A model generated the notes under the pieces. It was not told the origin of the DNA. It saw only the letters and a program-made list of their open reading frames with translations, and did no database searches. The position numbers and the translations under genes were made by a program. A stretch of DNA of 64,000 bases from Pacificitalea sp040119125 (GTDB lineage Bacteria > Pseudomonadota > Alphaproteobacteria > Rhodobacterales > Rhodobacteraceae). The stretch is from assembly GCA_040119125.1 (NCBI GenBank), contig JBEDTR010000008.1, positions 124,001-188,000 of the forward strand, given 5' to 3'. The stretch's first letter is position 1; each line of letters opens with the position of its first letter. This document shows, in pieces, positions 25,360 through 33,626 of the stretch.

Positions 25360-26669
25360 TTCACTCCCGCCCGTTTCCGATAGATGATGTCGATAAGCAC
25401 GGCGAGCACCAGAACAGAGCCGACGACAATGTTCTGGAATGGTGCGTCAACACCGACCATGGCCATGCCCGATTGCAGCGACTGCATGATCAGCGCGCCA
25501 AGGATCGCGCCATAGATCGTGCCGAACCCGCCGGATAGAGCCGTGCCACCGATCACCGCCGCCGCGATGACCCGCAATTCGTCGAGCGTTCCGATATCGT
25601 TGGCATGGTTCGTCAGACGGGCCGAGGCCACAGCTGCCGATAGCGCGGCGAGCATGCCCATGATGGCAAACACCTTCACCGTCAGGAACCGCGTGTTGAT
25701 GCCCGACAGCTCCGCTGCGTCGGGGTTGCCACCCGTGGCGAAAATATAACGCCCCAACCGGGTGCGGCGCGCGACGATGGTCATCGCCACCGCGACAACG
25801 ATCAAGATCACGACCGACAGCGGCAGACCATAGCCGGTGGTAAAGCCTTCGGGCATAATTTCGCCGCGCGCTTCAAACATGCGCTCCAGCCGCCGGGTCG
25901 GGATCTCATAAGAGGCAAGAACCGCGACGAACCCCATGATCGCGACGACGGCAAACAGCGACATCAGCGCTTCGGCCCAGACCGGTTTGACCGGGAATTC
26001 ATGGCGGATCTTGTTGCGGCGCGCATTCCACAATGCCGCAACCGCAGCAGCGGCACAGACCGCCGCGACAACCCAGGACCAGGTGACCCCAAGCGTCCCG
26101 TTAATACCACCGAGCCGCATGAAATTGGCGTCGAGCGGGCCGATGGTCTGACCGTTGGTCAGATACCAAGCCACGTTGCGCCAGACGAGCAGCCCGCCCA
26201 GCGTCACGATGAACGAGGGGATCGTCAGGTAGCCGATAAGCCAGCCCTGAAACGCGCCGATCAGACCACCGGCCAGCAGGCCGACAAAAAGCGCGATCAC
26301 CCAGGTCATCGGATGGTTGAGCCCCATGCCCAGCATATCCGGCACGATCTGTGTCTGCGTCATCGCCATGACGGCGGAACAGGTCGCCAGCAGCGAACCG
26401 ACGCTCAGATCGATATGCCGGGTCACGATGACGAACACCATGCCGGTGGCCATGATCGCCACGGAAACGGTCTGGATCGTCAGGTTGAAGATGTTGCGCG
26501 CGGTCAGGAACCGCCCGTCGGTGAACAGGTCAAAGCCAATGCACATCAGGATAAACGCGCCGATCATCCCGAGAAGACGGGTATCGAGTTCGAGCACCTG
26601 CGCAAAGTTGCGGCGCGGCGTCGGCTTGGCGGTCGTCTGAGTGCTGGCGGGTGCGGTCTGCTCAGCCAT
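25356..26669 (-). CDS. xylH: Xylose-type sugar ABC transporter permease
   Basis: A 437-residue integral membrane protein of the CUT2 (RbsC/XylH) family with about ten helices; the segment GLLAGGLIGAFQGWLIGYLTIPSF and the motif GGNPDAAELSGIN are typical. The larger size and the long loop around residues 225-275 are as in XylH rather than RbsC. It forms the inner-membrane channel for the pentose. A terminator-like hairpin separates it from the upstream xylF, so it is probably expressed at a lower level than the binding protein. Confidence 0.94.
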   Translation of the reverse strand: MAEQTAPASTQTTAKPTPRRNFAQVLELDTRLLGMIGAFILMCIGFDLFTDGRFLTARNIFNLTIQTVSVAIMATGMVFVIVTRHIDLSVGSLLATCSAVMAMTQTQIVPDMLGMGLNHPMTWVIALFVGLLAGGLIGAFQGWLIGYLTIPSFIVTLGGLLVWRNVAWYLTNGQTIGPLDANFMRLGGINGTLGVTWSWVVAAVCAAAAVAALWNARRNKIRHEFPVKPVWAEALMSLFAVVAIMGFVAVLASYEIPTRRLERMFEARGEIMPEGFTTGYGLPLSVVILIVVAVAMTIVARRTRLGRYIFATGGNPDAAELSGINTRFLTVKVFAIMGMLAALSAAVASARLTNHANDIGTLDELRVIAAAVIGGTALSGGFGTIYGAILGALIMQSLQSGMAMVGVDAPFQNIVVGSVLVLAVLIDIIYRKRAGVK

Positions 26670-26709
26670 GACGGTCCTCCGGGTCCAAGGGTTTCAGAAT
26701 TGCAGGTGC

Positions 26710-26744
26710 AAAAAGGGCCGCCCCGCTCCGAAGAAGGGCGGCCC
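26710..26744 (-). terminator. Terminator/attenuator-like hairpin between xylF and xylH
   Basis: On the minus strand GGGCCGCCC (26736-26744) pairs exactly with GGGCGGCCC (26715-26723) around a 12-base loop and is followed by TTTTTG. Located 28 bases after xylF and 41 bases before xylH, it should stop most transcripts and leave the binding protein more abundant than the membrane parts, a known design for ABC importers. Confidence 0.8.
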
Positions 26745-26771
26745 AAAGTCAGACATGCCGTGTGGCGTCGA

Positions 26772-27803
26772 TCAGTTACAGACGGCGGCGCCGTTGCTGA
26801 CGCCTTGGCACAGCGCGTCCTTTTCGATCCAGCCCGCATCGACAACCACGTCGAGATTGTCCTGCGTCACCGGGATCGGGGCAAGGAACACCGCAGTCAG
26901 TTCGGTGCCGTCCGGCGAGGTCCAGGCTTCGGCGCCCTCGACATCCGTCGGCTGGGTGCCATCGGCGAGGCTCACTGCGATCTCGGCGGCGCGCTTGCCC
27001 AGCTCGCGGGCGTCCTTCCAGACGCTGACGGTCTGAGTGCCCTTGGCCACACGGTTCAGCGCAGCATGATCGCCGTCCTGACCCGACACGGGAATACCGT
27101 CCATGCCCTGCGCGGTCAGCGCGGCAACAGCGCCACCGGCAGTGCCGTCATTCGAGGCCACGACAGCATCGACGGCATTGTCTTGGGCCGTCAGGATCTG
27201 CTCCATGTTGCGCTGTGCGTTGGCGGGCAGCCACGCGTCGGTATAGGCTTCTCCGACGATGGTGATCGCACCGCTATCGATGGCGTCTTGCAGCACTTCC
27301 TGCTGACCTGCCCGCAGGAAATCCGCGTTCGGATCGGTGGGCGAGCCCTTGATCATGACATAGTTGCCTTCGGGCGCCTGCTCCAACACGGCGCGGGCCT
27401 GCATACGGCCCACTTCGACGTTGTCGAAAGTCAGATAGAAGGCACGGGGGTCGTTGATCAGGCGGTCATAGCCCACGACCGGGATGCCTTCGTCGGCGGC
27501 CTGCTGCACGGCTGGGCCGATCGCCTGGCTGTCCTGCGCCAGAATGATCAAGGCGTCGACGCCTTGGGCAATCAGGCTTTCCACATCCGAAAGCTGCTTG
27601 GCCGAGGAGCTTTGCGCGTCGGACGAGACATATTCGGCACCGGCGGCGTCGAGAGCAGACTTGATCGCGGCCTCGTCGGTTTTCCAGCGCTCTTCTTGAA
27701 AATTGGACCAGCTCACGCCGACGGTCAGGCCGTCCTGTGCAAGCGCCATGCTCGACACCGACATGCTCAGCAGAGTCGCAGCTGCGATGGTAAATTTCTT
27801 CAT
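26772..27803 (-). CDS. xylF: D-xylose periplasmic binding protein
   Basis: A 343-residue exported protein: signal peptide residues 1-22 (MKKFTIAAATLLSMSVSSMA-LAQ), then a periplasmic binding protein type 1 fold. SWSNFQEERWKTDE, SLIAQGVDALIILAQD, PVVGYDRLINDPRAFYLTFDN, GEAYTDAWLPANA and ASNDGTAGGAVAAL correspond block by block to E. coli XylF, including the sugar-contacting Arg, Asp and Asn segments. ATG 27803 is chosen because GGGAGGATTACC precedes it and it gives a proper signal peptide. It is first in the xylFHG operon. Confidence 0.94.
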   Translation of the reverse strand: MKKFTIAAATLLSMSVSSMALAQDGLTVGVSWSNFQEERWKTDEAAIKSALDAAGAEYVSSDAQSSSAKQLSDVESLIAQGVDALIILAQDSQAIGPAVQQAADEGIPVVGYDRLINDPRAFYLTFDNVEVGRMQARAVLEQAPEGNYVMIKGSPTDPNADFLRAGQQEVLQDAIDSGAITIVGEAYTDAWLPANAQRNMEQILTAQDNAVDAVVASNDGTAGGAVAALTAQGMDGIPVSGQDGDHAALNRVAKGTQTVSVWKDARELGKRAAEIAVSLADGTQPTDVEGAEAWTSPDGTELTAVFLAPIPVTQDNLDVVVDAGWIEKDALCQGVSNGAAVCN

Positions 27804-27861
27804 GGTAATCCTCCCTACTCCCCCGCGCCTCCTGCTTGGGGTATGCAGAATCACTAGCAAT

Positions 27862-27886
27862 ATTAAATTCACATTGCAAATTAATT
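27862..27886 (-). promoter_or_regulatory. Candidate XylR operator upstream of xylF
   Basis: An AT-rich inverted repeat. On the minus strand it reads TTAATTTG, six spacer bases, GAATTTAAT, about 57 bases before the xylF start. It matches the candidate sites upstream of xylR and xylB. ROK-family XylR proteins are known to bind such palindromes; the assignment here is by comparison within this window only. Confidence 0.55.
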
Positions 27887-27948
27887 AGAGAACACCCCCG
27901 AAGAGCGCCGCGCCGCAGCATTGCGAGACGGGTTCTGCCATTGCTTAC

Positions 27949-27973
27949 GAATTGATTTTACTTCTGAATTAAT
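27949..27973 (+). promoter_or_regulatory. Candidate XylR operator upstream of xylR
   Basis: Reads GAATTGATTTT-ACTTCT-GAATTAAT on the plus strand, ending 35 bases before the xylR start codon. The core ACTTCT with flanking AATT arms is shared with the site at 33590-33614, which lies at the same distance and in the same orientation relative to xylB. It may mediate autoregulation. Confidence 0.5.
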
Positions 27974-28008
27974 CTATTGCCGAAGATCGGTGCGGGGGAG
28001 GAGGCGCC

Positions 28009-29214
28009 ATGCAATTGGACCAAAGAGATGCCAACAGGCGTAATTTGCTTACGAATATCCGGCGTGCCAGCCAGATCGCGCGGATCGATCTGGCACAGCG
28101 CACGGGCATTAGTCAGGCCAGCGTTACGACCATCACCGCCGAGCTGATCCGCGACGGGCTGATCGAGGAAGTGCCCCGTGAGCCCACCGCGCCCGGCTCC
28201 CGCCGAGGCCGACCGCGCGTTGATTTGCGCATCCGTGCCGCCGCCCATACCGTTGCAGGCATGAAGGTGACGGAGCGCACGGTATCGACGGTCCTGCTGG
28301 ATTTCGAAGGCTGCCAGATCGGCGAACACACGTTCCCTCTGCCGGCCCCCGATTTCGCCCCCGACGGTTTTGCCGAAGTGCTGCATGCCGCACTGGAGGC
28401 CGCCGCCGCCGAAGCCGGTATTGCCTGCGACACCATTTCCGGGATTGGCATCGGACTTGCCGGCACGGTCGAGGCCAGCAGCAATCTGGTGCATTGGTCG
28501 CCGCATCTGACGCAGCGCAATGTTCCGCTGGGGGCGCTGCTGCAGAAACGCTTCTCCGCGCCGGTCTTCCTGGATAATGACGCCAACCTCGTCGCAATGG
28601 CGGAGCTATATTTCGGCCATGGGCGCGAGGTGAGCGATTTTCTCGTTGTCACGATCGAAAGCGGCGTGGGCCTCGGCATCGTTCTGGGCAATGAGATCTA
28701 TCGCGGCTCACGCGGCTGCGGCGCTGAGTTCGGCCATACGAAGATTCAGCTCGACGGCGCGCTGTGCCGCTGTGGTCAGCGTGGCTGTCTGGAAGCCTAT
28801 GTTGCCGATTACGCGCTGCTCCGCGAGGCCGGGCATGAGGATGCCTTTGCCACCTGGGGCGCGCAGGATCACCGCATGAAGACATTGATAGACGCCGCGC
28901 GCGGCGGCGATGCCCGCGCCGCCGATATCGTCGACCGGGCGGGGCGAATTTTTGCGTTGGGATTGGCCAATCTGGTCAACATATTCGACCCGCAGCTGAT
29001 CATTCTGTCCGGCGAGCGCATGCAGTTCGATTACCTCTACGCGGAGGAGGTGATGGAGGCGATGCGCGGCAGCATCATCCAGATCGACATGCCCCCGCCA
29101 GAGGTCGTGATCCACCGCTGGGGCAACCACATGTGGGCCAAGGGTGCTGCGGCCTATGCTATCGACCGGGTCGCGGAGATCGCCCTGCGCGACATGTCCG
29201 ACAATGCGGCCTGA
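28009..29214 (+). CDS. xylR: ROK-family transcriptional regulator of xylose genes
   Basis: A 401-residue protein: an N-terminal winged helix (RIDLAQRTGISQASVTTITAELIRDGLIEE), then a ROK sugar-kinase-like fold with GIGIGLAGTVE, the substrate loop near FLDNDANLVAMAE and the zinc motif CRCGQRGCLEAY. ROK regulators of this type (XylR) repress pentose genes and release DNA on binding the sugar. It diverges from xylF and is followed by an 11-base overlap with the CRTAC1 gene. GGGGGAGGAGG precedes the ATG. The xylose assignment is by context. Confidence 0.9.
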   Translation: MQLDQRDANRRNLLTNIRRASQIARIDLAQRTGISQASVTTITAELIRDGLIEEVPREPTAPGSRRGRPRVDLRIRAAAHTVAGMKVTERTVSTVLLDFEGCQIGEHTFPLPAPDFAPDGFAEVLHAALEAAAAEAGIACDTISGIGIGLAGTVEASSNLVHWSPHLTQRNVPLGALLQKRFSAPVFLDNDANLVAMAELYFGHGREVSDFLVVTIESGVGLGIVLGNEIYRGSRGCGAEFGHTKIQLDGALCRCGQRGCLEAYVADYALLREAGHEDAFATWGAQDHRMKTLIDAARGGDARAADIVDRAGRIFALGLANLVNIFDPQLIILSGERMQFDYLYAEEVMEAMRGSIIQIDMPPPEVVIHRWGNHMWAKGAAAYAIDRVAEIALRDMSDNAA

Positions 29215-30763
29215 GGGACTGAGCCTGCTGCTGGCAATGCTTGCTGGCGCGGTATCGGCGGAACCTCTCGTGCCCGTTTTCGAGGATCGCAGCGCGGGCC
29301 TCACTCATACCTATACGGGCGGCTGGGAGCATTTCGTGGGAGGAGGCGTCGCCGCGTTCGATTGCGATGGCGATGCGCTTCCCGAGCTCTACGCCGCTGG
29401 TGGCAGCGCTCCCGCCACGTTGCTGCGCAACCGCACCGAGGCGCGCGGCGGCGTGCTGAGATACGAGCCTGACACACCGCAATCGCTCGCCATGACCGGA
29501 GTCACCGGCGCATGGCCGCTGGATATCGACAGCGATGGGTCTGTCGACCTTGCGGTGCTGCGCGTGGGCGCGAATGCTCTGCTGCGCGGCGACGGGGCCT
29601 GCGGGTTTGCGCCTTTTAATAACCTGCATCTGGCGGATGAAAATCGCTGGAGCACTGCGTTTTCCGCGACGTGGGAGCGCGCTGCGCAACTTCCGACGCT
29701 TGCCATCGGCAACTATGTGGACCGCGACGACCCGAAGGGCCCGTTTGAGACCTGCGACAACAACCGGCTCTACCGTCCTACCTCGACTGGCTACGCCGCG
29801 CCGCAGATCCTGCAGCCGGGGTTCTGCGCATTGTCCTTCCTGTTCACCGACTGGGCCCGCCAAGGCCGCGCCGATCTGCGCATATCGAACGACCGGCACT
29901 ACTATGTGCGCGGCGGGGAAGAACAGCTTTGGGCGATGGAGGATAAGCCCCGGCTTTTCACTCAAGCCGATGGCTGGGCGAGCTATGTGATCTGGGGCAT
30001 GGGCATCGCCAGCCGCGATCTGGATGGGGATGGGCTGGCCGAGGTTTATCTGACGTCGATGGGCGATCAAAAACTGCAAAGCCTCGTCAGCATCACCGCC
30101 CCCGCCTATCGCGACGCGACCTTTGAGCGGGGCACCACCGCGCATCGACCCTATTTCGGCGATGACGGGCGGCCTTCGACCGGATGGCACGTCGCTTTCG
30201 GAGATGTGCAAAACGACGGGCGCGACGATATTTTTGTGGCCAAGGGCAATGTCGATCAGATGCCCGGCAACGCTATGGAAGACCCCAACAACCTGTTGCT
30301 GCAAAAGGCCGATGGCAGTTTTGTGGAACAGGGTATGGCGGCGGGGATCGGCACTGTGGCGCGTGCAAGGGGTGCGGCGCTCGCGGATCTGAACCTCGAT
30401 GGGCAGCTGGATCTTGCCGTTATCAACCGGCGCGCAACGATGGAGATCTGGGAAAATACCGGCCCCGCGCCCGGCCATTGGTTGCAACTGCGCCTATCGC
30501 AGCCCGCGCCCAACCCGGATGCAATCGGCGCGTTCATCGAGGTCGAGGCTGGCGAGACCCGTTATACCCGCGAATTGACCGTCGGCGGCGGACATGGCGG
30601 GGGCAGCCTGCTGCCAGAACATTTCGGGTTGGGCCCTGCCGCGCAGGTCCGGCTGCGGGTGATCTGGCCCGATGGGGTGACAAGCGAATGGGTCAGGACC
30701 GGCACTGATCGGCTACTTCGGGTCACACGGGACGGCACCGCGCTGCAGCTTGCGCCCTACTGA
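29204..30763 (+). CDS. CRTAC1-type exported protein with FG-GAP repeats and ASPIC/UnbV domain
   Basis: A 519-residue exported protein. ATG 29204 gives a good signal peptide (MRPEGLSLLLAMLAGAVSA) and overlaps the xylR stop by 11 bases, so the two are co-transcribed. The middle contains FG-GAP/VCBS calcium-binding blades (AAFDCDGDALPELYAAGG, DIDSDGSVDLAVL, DLDGDGLAEVYLTS, DLNLDGQLDLAVI), expected to form a propeller. Residues about 420-515 form an ASPIC/UnbV domain (GHWLQLRLSQ, GAFIEVEAG, LRVIWPDGVTSEW). Relatives are poorly characterised. Its gene meets the di-heme peroxidase gene tail to tail. Confidence 0.9.
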   Translation: MRPEGLSLLLAMLAGAVSAEPLVPVFEDRSAGLTHTYTGGWEHFVGGGVAAFDCDGDALPELYAAGGSAPATLLRNRTEARGGVLRYEPDTPQSLAMTGVTGAWPLDIDSDGSVDLAVLRVGANALLRGDGACGFAPFNNLHLADENRWSTAFSATWERAAQLPTLAIGNYVDRDDPKGPFETCDNNRLYRPTSTGYAAPQILQPGFCALSFLFTDWARQGRADLRISNDRHYYVRGGEEQLWAMEDKPRLFTQADGWASYVIWGMGIASRDLDGDGLAEVYLTSMGDQKLQSLVSITAPAYRDATFERGTTAHRPYFGDDGRPSTGWHVAFGDVQNDGRDDIFVAKGNVDQMPGNAMEDPNNLLLQKADGSFVEQGMAAGIGTVARARGAALADLNLDGQLDLAVINRRATMEIWENTGPAPGHWLQLRLSQPAPNPDAIGAFIEVEAGETRYTRELTVGGGHGGGSLLPEHFGLGPAAQVRLRVIWPDGVTSEWVRTGTDRLLRVTRDGTALQLAPY

Positions 30764-32061
30764 TCGACAGGCAGGCCGCTGGGAACTGATTCAGGAACAC
30801 CCAGCCTTGTCACGTCGTCGGTCAACGCGGCGAGAAAGGCAATGATATCTGCTACCTCCGCATTGCTCAACATCACCGGAGCGAGCTCGTTCGCAGCGGC
30901 GATGGCGTCGGTCTCAGCTGCATCGCGCAGGACCCGAAGGTCCTCAGCGCCATCCAAAACGGGCAATACTGTCTGCGCCGCATCATACCTGCGCAGGGCG
31001 GCGACTGGGTCAAGATGATGGCGCACAACACCCTCTAACGTGGCATAGGCCCCGTCATGGCCGTAAGGCGCGGTCAGGGTCACATTACGCAGGGACGGCG
31101 TGCGGAACCGGTAGGCATCCTCCGCGCGGCCCGTCACCCGCATCCGGCCCGTATCGCGGGAATGCGTCTCGAACCGACCCTTTTTGCCCGGCCCGATTTG
31201 CGGCATGGCGATGGCATAGAAATCATGATCGGTCTGGAACTGCCCGGCATGGCACATGGCACAGCCTGCCTTACCGTAGAACAGCTCCATCCCCGCCAGC
31301 GCCGCGCCGTTCAGCGACGCCTCCCCACGAATATGACGGTCAAAGGCGCTGTCATCGGCGCGCCATTCATGGGCGATAAAGGCCGCGATAGCGTCGGAGA
31401 TGTCAGTGAAACGGATCGGTGCACCGGCACCGAGAAGCGCATCAAATGCGTCACGATACGGCGAGATAGTCTCGATCCGTGCCGAGATAATATCCCACGC
31501 GCCGCCCTCGCTGGACAACAGGCCCATGCGCACCGCACGGGATACGTCGCTTTCGCCATAATGCCCCGCCATCTCATCGGGGGCGAGCACCGGGAACATC
31601 GATTGCGCCGACAGGACAGACGCAAAACCATCGGCCATGTCCTCGCCCAATGGCGTGCGGATACCGCCGGGACGGTCCGGGTCGGCCTCCAGTCGCCCAT
31701 CATGGAACATACGGGTGAATTCGGTGGCACCGAGGTTGAACAGCGCGGGCGCATTGCGCGGCACGCGCTCCTCCGGCAGGTTGTCTGGGTCGACCGCCCG
31801 ATCCGGGCCCAGCCCCGCCGCGCCATCCCCCAGCCCCAAAGACAGTCCATCCGACGTGCCGAAACGTGGATGGTGACAGGTGGCGCAAGACACTTCACCG
31901 CTGCCCGACAGGATCGGATCATAGAACAGGAGCAGCCCCAGCCGCACCTGCGCCATGTCCTGCGGCGGAAATAGCGCGTCCGGCTTGGGCAGCTCCGCCG
32001 CACACAAAGGCACCGGGCTCAATGCCATCAGCGCGGCGATGATTTGGCCGATCCGTCCCAC
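30757..32061 (-). CDS. Di-heme cytochrome c peroxidase family protein
   Basis: A 434-residue exported protein with a signal peptide (residues 1-21) and two heme c motifs, CATCH at 59-63 and CAMCH at 267-271, spaced as in bacterial cytochrome c peroxidases and MauG-like enzymes. Family blocks FFDP-like LLFYDPILSGSGEVSCATCHHP, NAPALFNLG, FHDGRL and RFRTPSLRNVTLTAPYGHDGAYATLEGVV are present. It acts in the periplasm, reducing peroxide or oxidising a protein or small substrate. GTG start with GGAGG upstream, 37 bases after xylB, so it is in the xylB operon. The 3' end overlaps the CRTAC1 gene by seven bases. Confidence 0.92.
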   Translation of the reverse strand: MGRIGQIIAALMALSPVPLCAAELPKPDALFPPQDMAQVRLGLLLFYDPILSGSGEVSCATCHHPRFGTSDGLSLGLGDGAAGLGPDRAVDPDNLPEERVPRNAPALFNLGATEFTRMFHDGRLEADPDRPGGIRTPLGEDMADGFASVLSAQSMFPVLAPDEMAGHYGESDVSRAVRMGLLSSEGGAWDIISARIETISPYRDAFDALLGAGAPIRFTDISDAIAAFIAHEWRADDSAFDRHIRGEASLNGAALAGMELFYGKAGCAMCHAGQFQTDHDFYAIAMPQIGPGKKGRFETHSRDTGRMRVTGRAEDAYRFRTPSLRNVTLTAPYGHDGAYATLEGVVRHHLDPVAALRRYDAAQTVLPVLDGAEDLRVLRDAAETDAIAAANELAPVMLSNAEVADIIAFLAALTDDVTRLGVPESVPSGLPVDQ

Positions 32062-32098
32062 GCGTTCCTCCCCGAATGCGCCGCTGGTCTGGCGGGTG

Positions 32099-33556
32099 TC
32101 AGTCCGTCGCCGCGTCCCTGATGGCAGGATAGAGCCTGCGATAATGCTGGTAGGCCGTCTCGTAACGTTCGGTCTGCGCTGCGACAGGCTCCACCGTGCG
32201 GGCGATCTCGGGCTTGGTCATCACATCCGCCGGGTCTGCCCCGGTGACCCCGCAGATCGCCAGCCGCGCCGCGCCCAGCGCCGCGCCGAATTCGCCCTTC
32301 GCGGGCAAGTCCACCGGCACATTCAGGATCGTGGCAAGCAATTGCACCCAGTAGTCGGACCGCGCGCCACCGCCAATCGCCAGAACCCGGTCCAGCGACG
32401 CGCCGGTGGAGCGCAGCGCCTCAAGATTGTCGCGCAGGGCAAAGCCTACACCCTCCATCACAGCATGGATCAGATCCTTCGGACCGGCGCCGATCTCAAG
32501 CCCGACCATCGCCCCGCGGATCGTGCTGTCATTATGCGGCGTGCGCTCCCCCGACAGGTAAGGCAGGAACCGGATGCGGCCCGGATCACCGATGTGATCT
32601 CCCAGCAGGCCGGCAAGATCCGAAGGCTGCATGTTCAACAGCCGCAGCAGCCAGTTCAGGCTGTCGGTCGCAGCAAGGATCACGCCCATCTGATACCATG
32701 TGCCCGGAATGGCGTGGCAGAAGGTATGCACCGCGCTTTCAGGCTTGGGCGCGTAGCTGTCCCGCGCGGCCAGCAGCACGCCAGAGGTGCCGAGCGACAC
32801 GAACCCATCGCCTTCGCGCATTGCCCCCACACCGCAGGCCGCAACCGCATTGTCCCCGCCACCGCCGACCACGACCACCGTGTCAGAAACACCCCAGCGC
32901 GCGGCGATCTCCTCCCGCAGTGTGCCAGCGGGGGCGGAGCCTTCGATCAGGTCGGGCATCTGGTCGCGGCGCATACCGCCTGCCTCCAGCAGCCGGTCGG
33001 ACCAATCCCGCGCCCCGGTATCGAGCCACGACGTGCCCGCCGCATCGGACATTTCCGACACGACCCGCCCGGTGAGCGCATAGGTCAGATAATCCTTTGG
33101 CAGCACGACCTTGGCCACGCGCGCGAAAATCTCCGGCTCATTGGCCGCGGTCCAGACCAATTTCGGTGCGGTGAAACCGGGAAACACGATATTGCCCGAC
33201 AGTGCCCGCACCCGATCCGCAGCGTCCAGATCGGCGGCTTCGGCATGGGCGCGGGTGTCATTCCATAGGATGCAGGGCCGCAGAACCGCGCCTTCGGCGT
33301 CCAGCATCGTCGCGCCATGCATATGGCCGGAAATGCCAATGCCCCGCAGCGCGGCCCATGATTTCGGATGTGCGTCTTTAAGCTCCGCCGCCGCGGCATG
33401 CATGGCGCGAAGCCATGTACCCGGGTCCTGTTCGGACCAACCGGCTTTGGGGTGGGCGGTTTCCAGCGGCTGCTCAGATGCGCCGATAATATCCTGATCT
33501 CCGGAGACCAGAACCGCACGCAGACCCGACGTGCCCAGATCGAGACCTAGAAACAT
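32099..33556 (-). CDS. xylB: Xylulokinase
   Basis: A 485-residue FGGY-family kinase: LGLDLGTSGLRAVL at the N-terminus, GISGHMHGATMLD near 75, DAAGTSWLDTGARDWS, FVSLGTSGVLLA and the C-terminal ATP-site LAIGGGARSDYWVQLLA. It phosphorylates D-xylulose, linking xylose to the pentose phosphate pathway. GGGAGG precedes the ATG. The xylose isomerase gene is not in the window, so xylA must lie elsewhere or another xylose route feeds it. The cytochrome peroxidase gene follows in the same operon. Confidence 0.95.
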   Translation of the reverse strand: MFLGLDLGTSGLRAVLVSGDQDIIGASEQPLETAHPKAGWSEQDPGTWLRAMHAAAAELKDAHPKSWAALRGIGISGHMHGATMLDAEGAVLRPCILWNDTRAHAEAADLDAADRVRALSGNIVFPGFTAPKLVWTAANEPEIFARVAKVVLPKDYLTYALTGRVVSEMSDAAGTSWLDTGARDWSDRLLEAGGMRRDQMPDLIEGSAPAGTLREEIAARWGVSDTVVVVGGGGDNAVAACGVGAMREGDGFVSLGTSGVLLAARDSYAPKPESAVHTFCHAIPGTWYQMGVILAATDSLNWLLRLLNMQPSDLAGLLGDHIGDPGRIRFLPYLSGERTPHNDSTIRGAMVGLEIGAGPKDLIHAVMEGVGFALRDNLEALRSTGASLDRVLAIGGGARSDYWVQLLATILNVPVDLPAKGEFGAALGAARLAICGVTGADPADVMTKPEIARTVEPVAAQTERYETAYQHYRRLYPAIRDAATD

Positions 33557-33589
33557 GTTACCTCCCTGTAATCACCCCTTTGATCAGGC

Positions 33590-33614
33590 AATTAAATTTA
33601 GAAGTCAAATTAAA
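33590..33614 (-). promoter_or_regulatory. Candidate XylR operator upstream of xylB
   Basis: Reads TTTAATTTG-ACTTCT-AAATTTAATT on the minus strand, ending 34 bases before the xylB start. Arms TTAATTT and AAATTTAA form an inverted repeat, and the sequence matches the sites upstream of xylF and xylR. Its AT-richness stands out from its GC-rich surroundings. Confidence 0.55.
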
Positions 33615-33626
33615 CGGGCCGCGCGA

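Noticed and set aside
26001..27857. 618-codon open frame on the plus strand opposite xylH and xylF
   Set aside because: It lies wholly antisense to two genes with clear family motifs and reads as His/Arg/Gly-rich text typical of GC-rich shadow frames.
29159..30487. 442-codon minus-strand frame opposite the CRTAC1 gene, and 437-codon plus-strand frame 31955-33268 opposite xylB
   Set aside because: Both are antisense to genes supported by signal peptides and domains, and neither shows protein-like composition.
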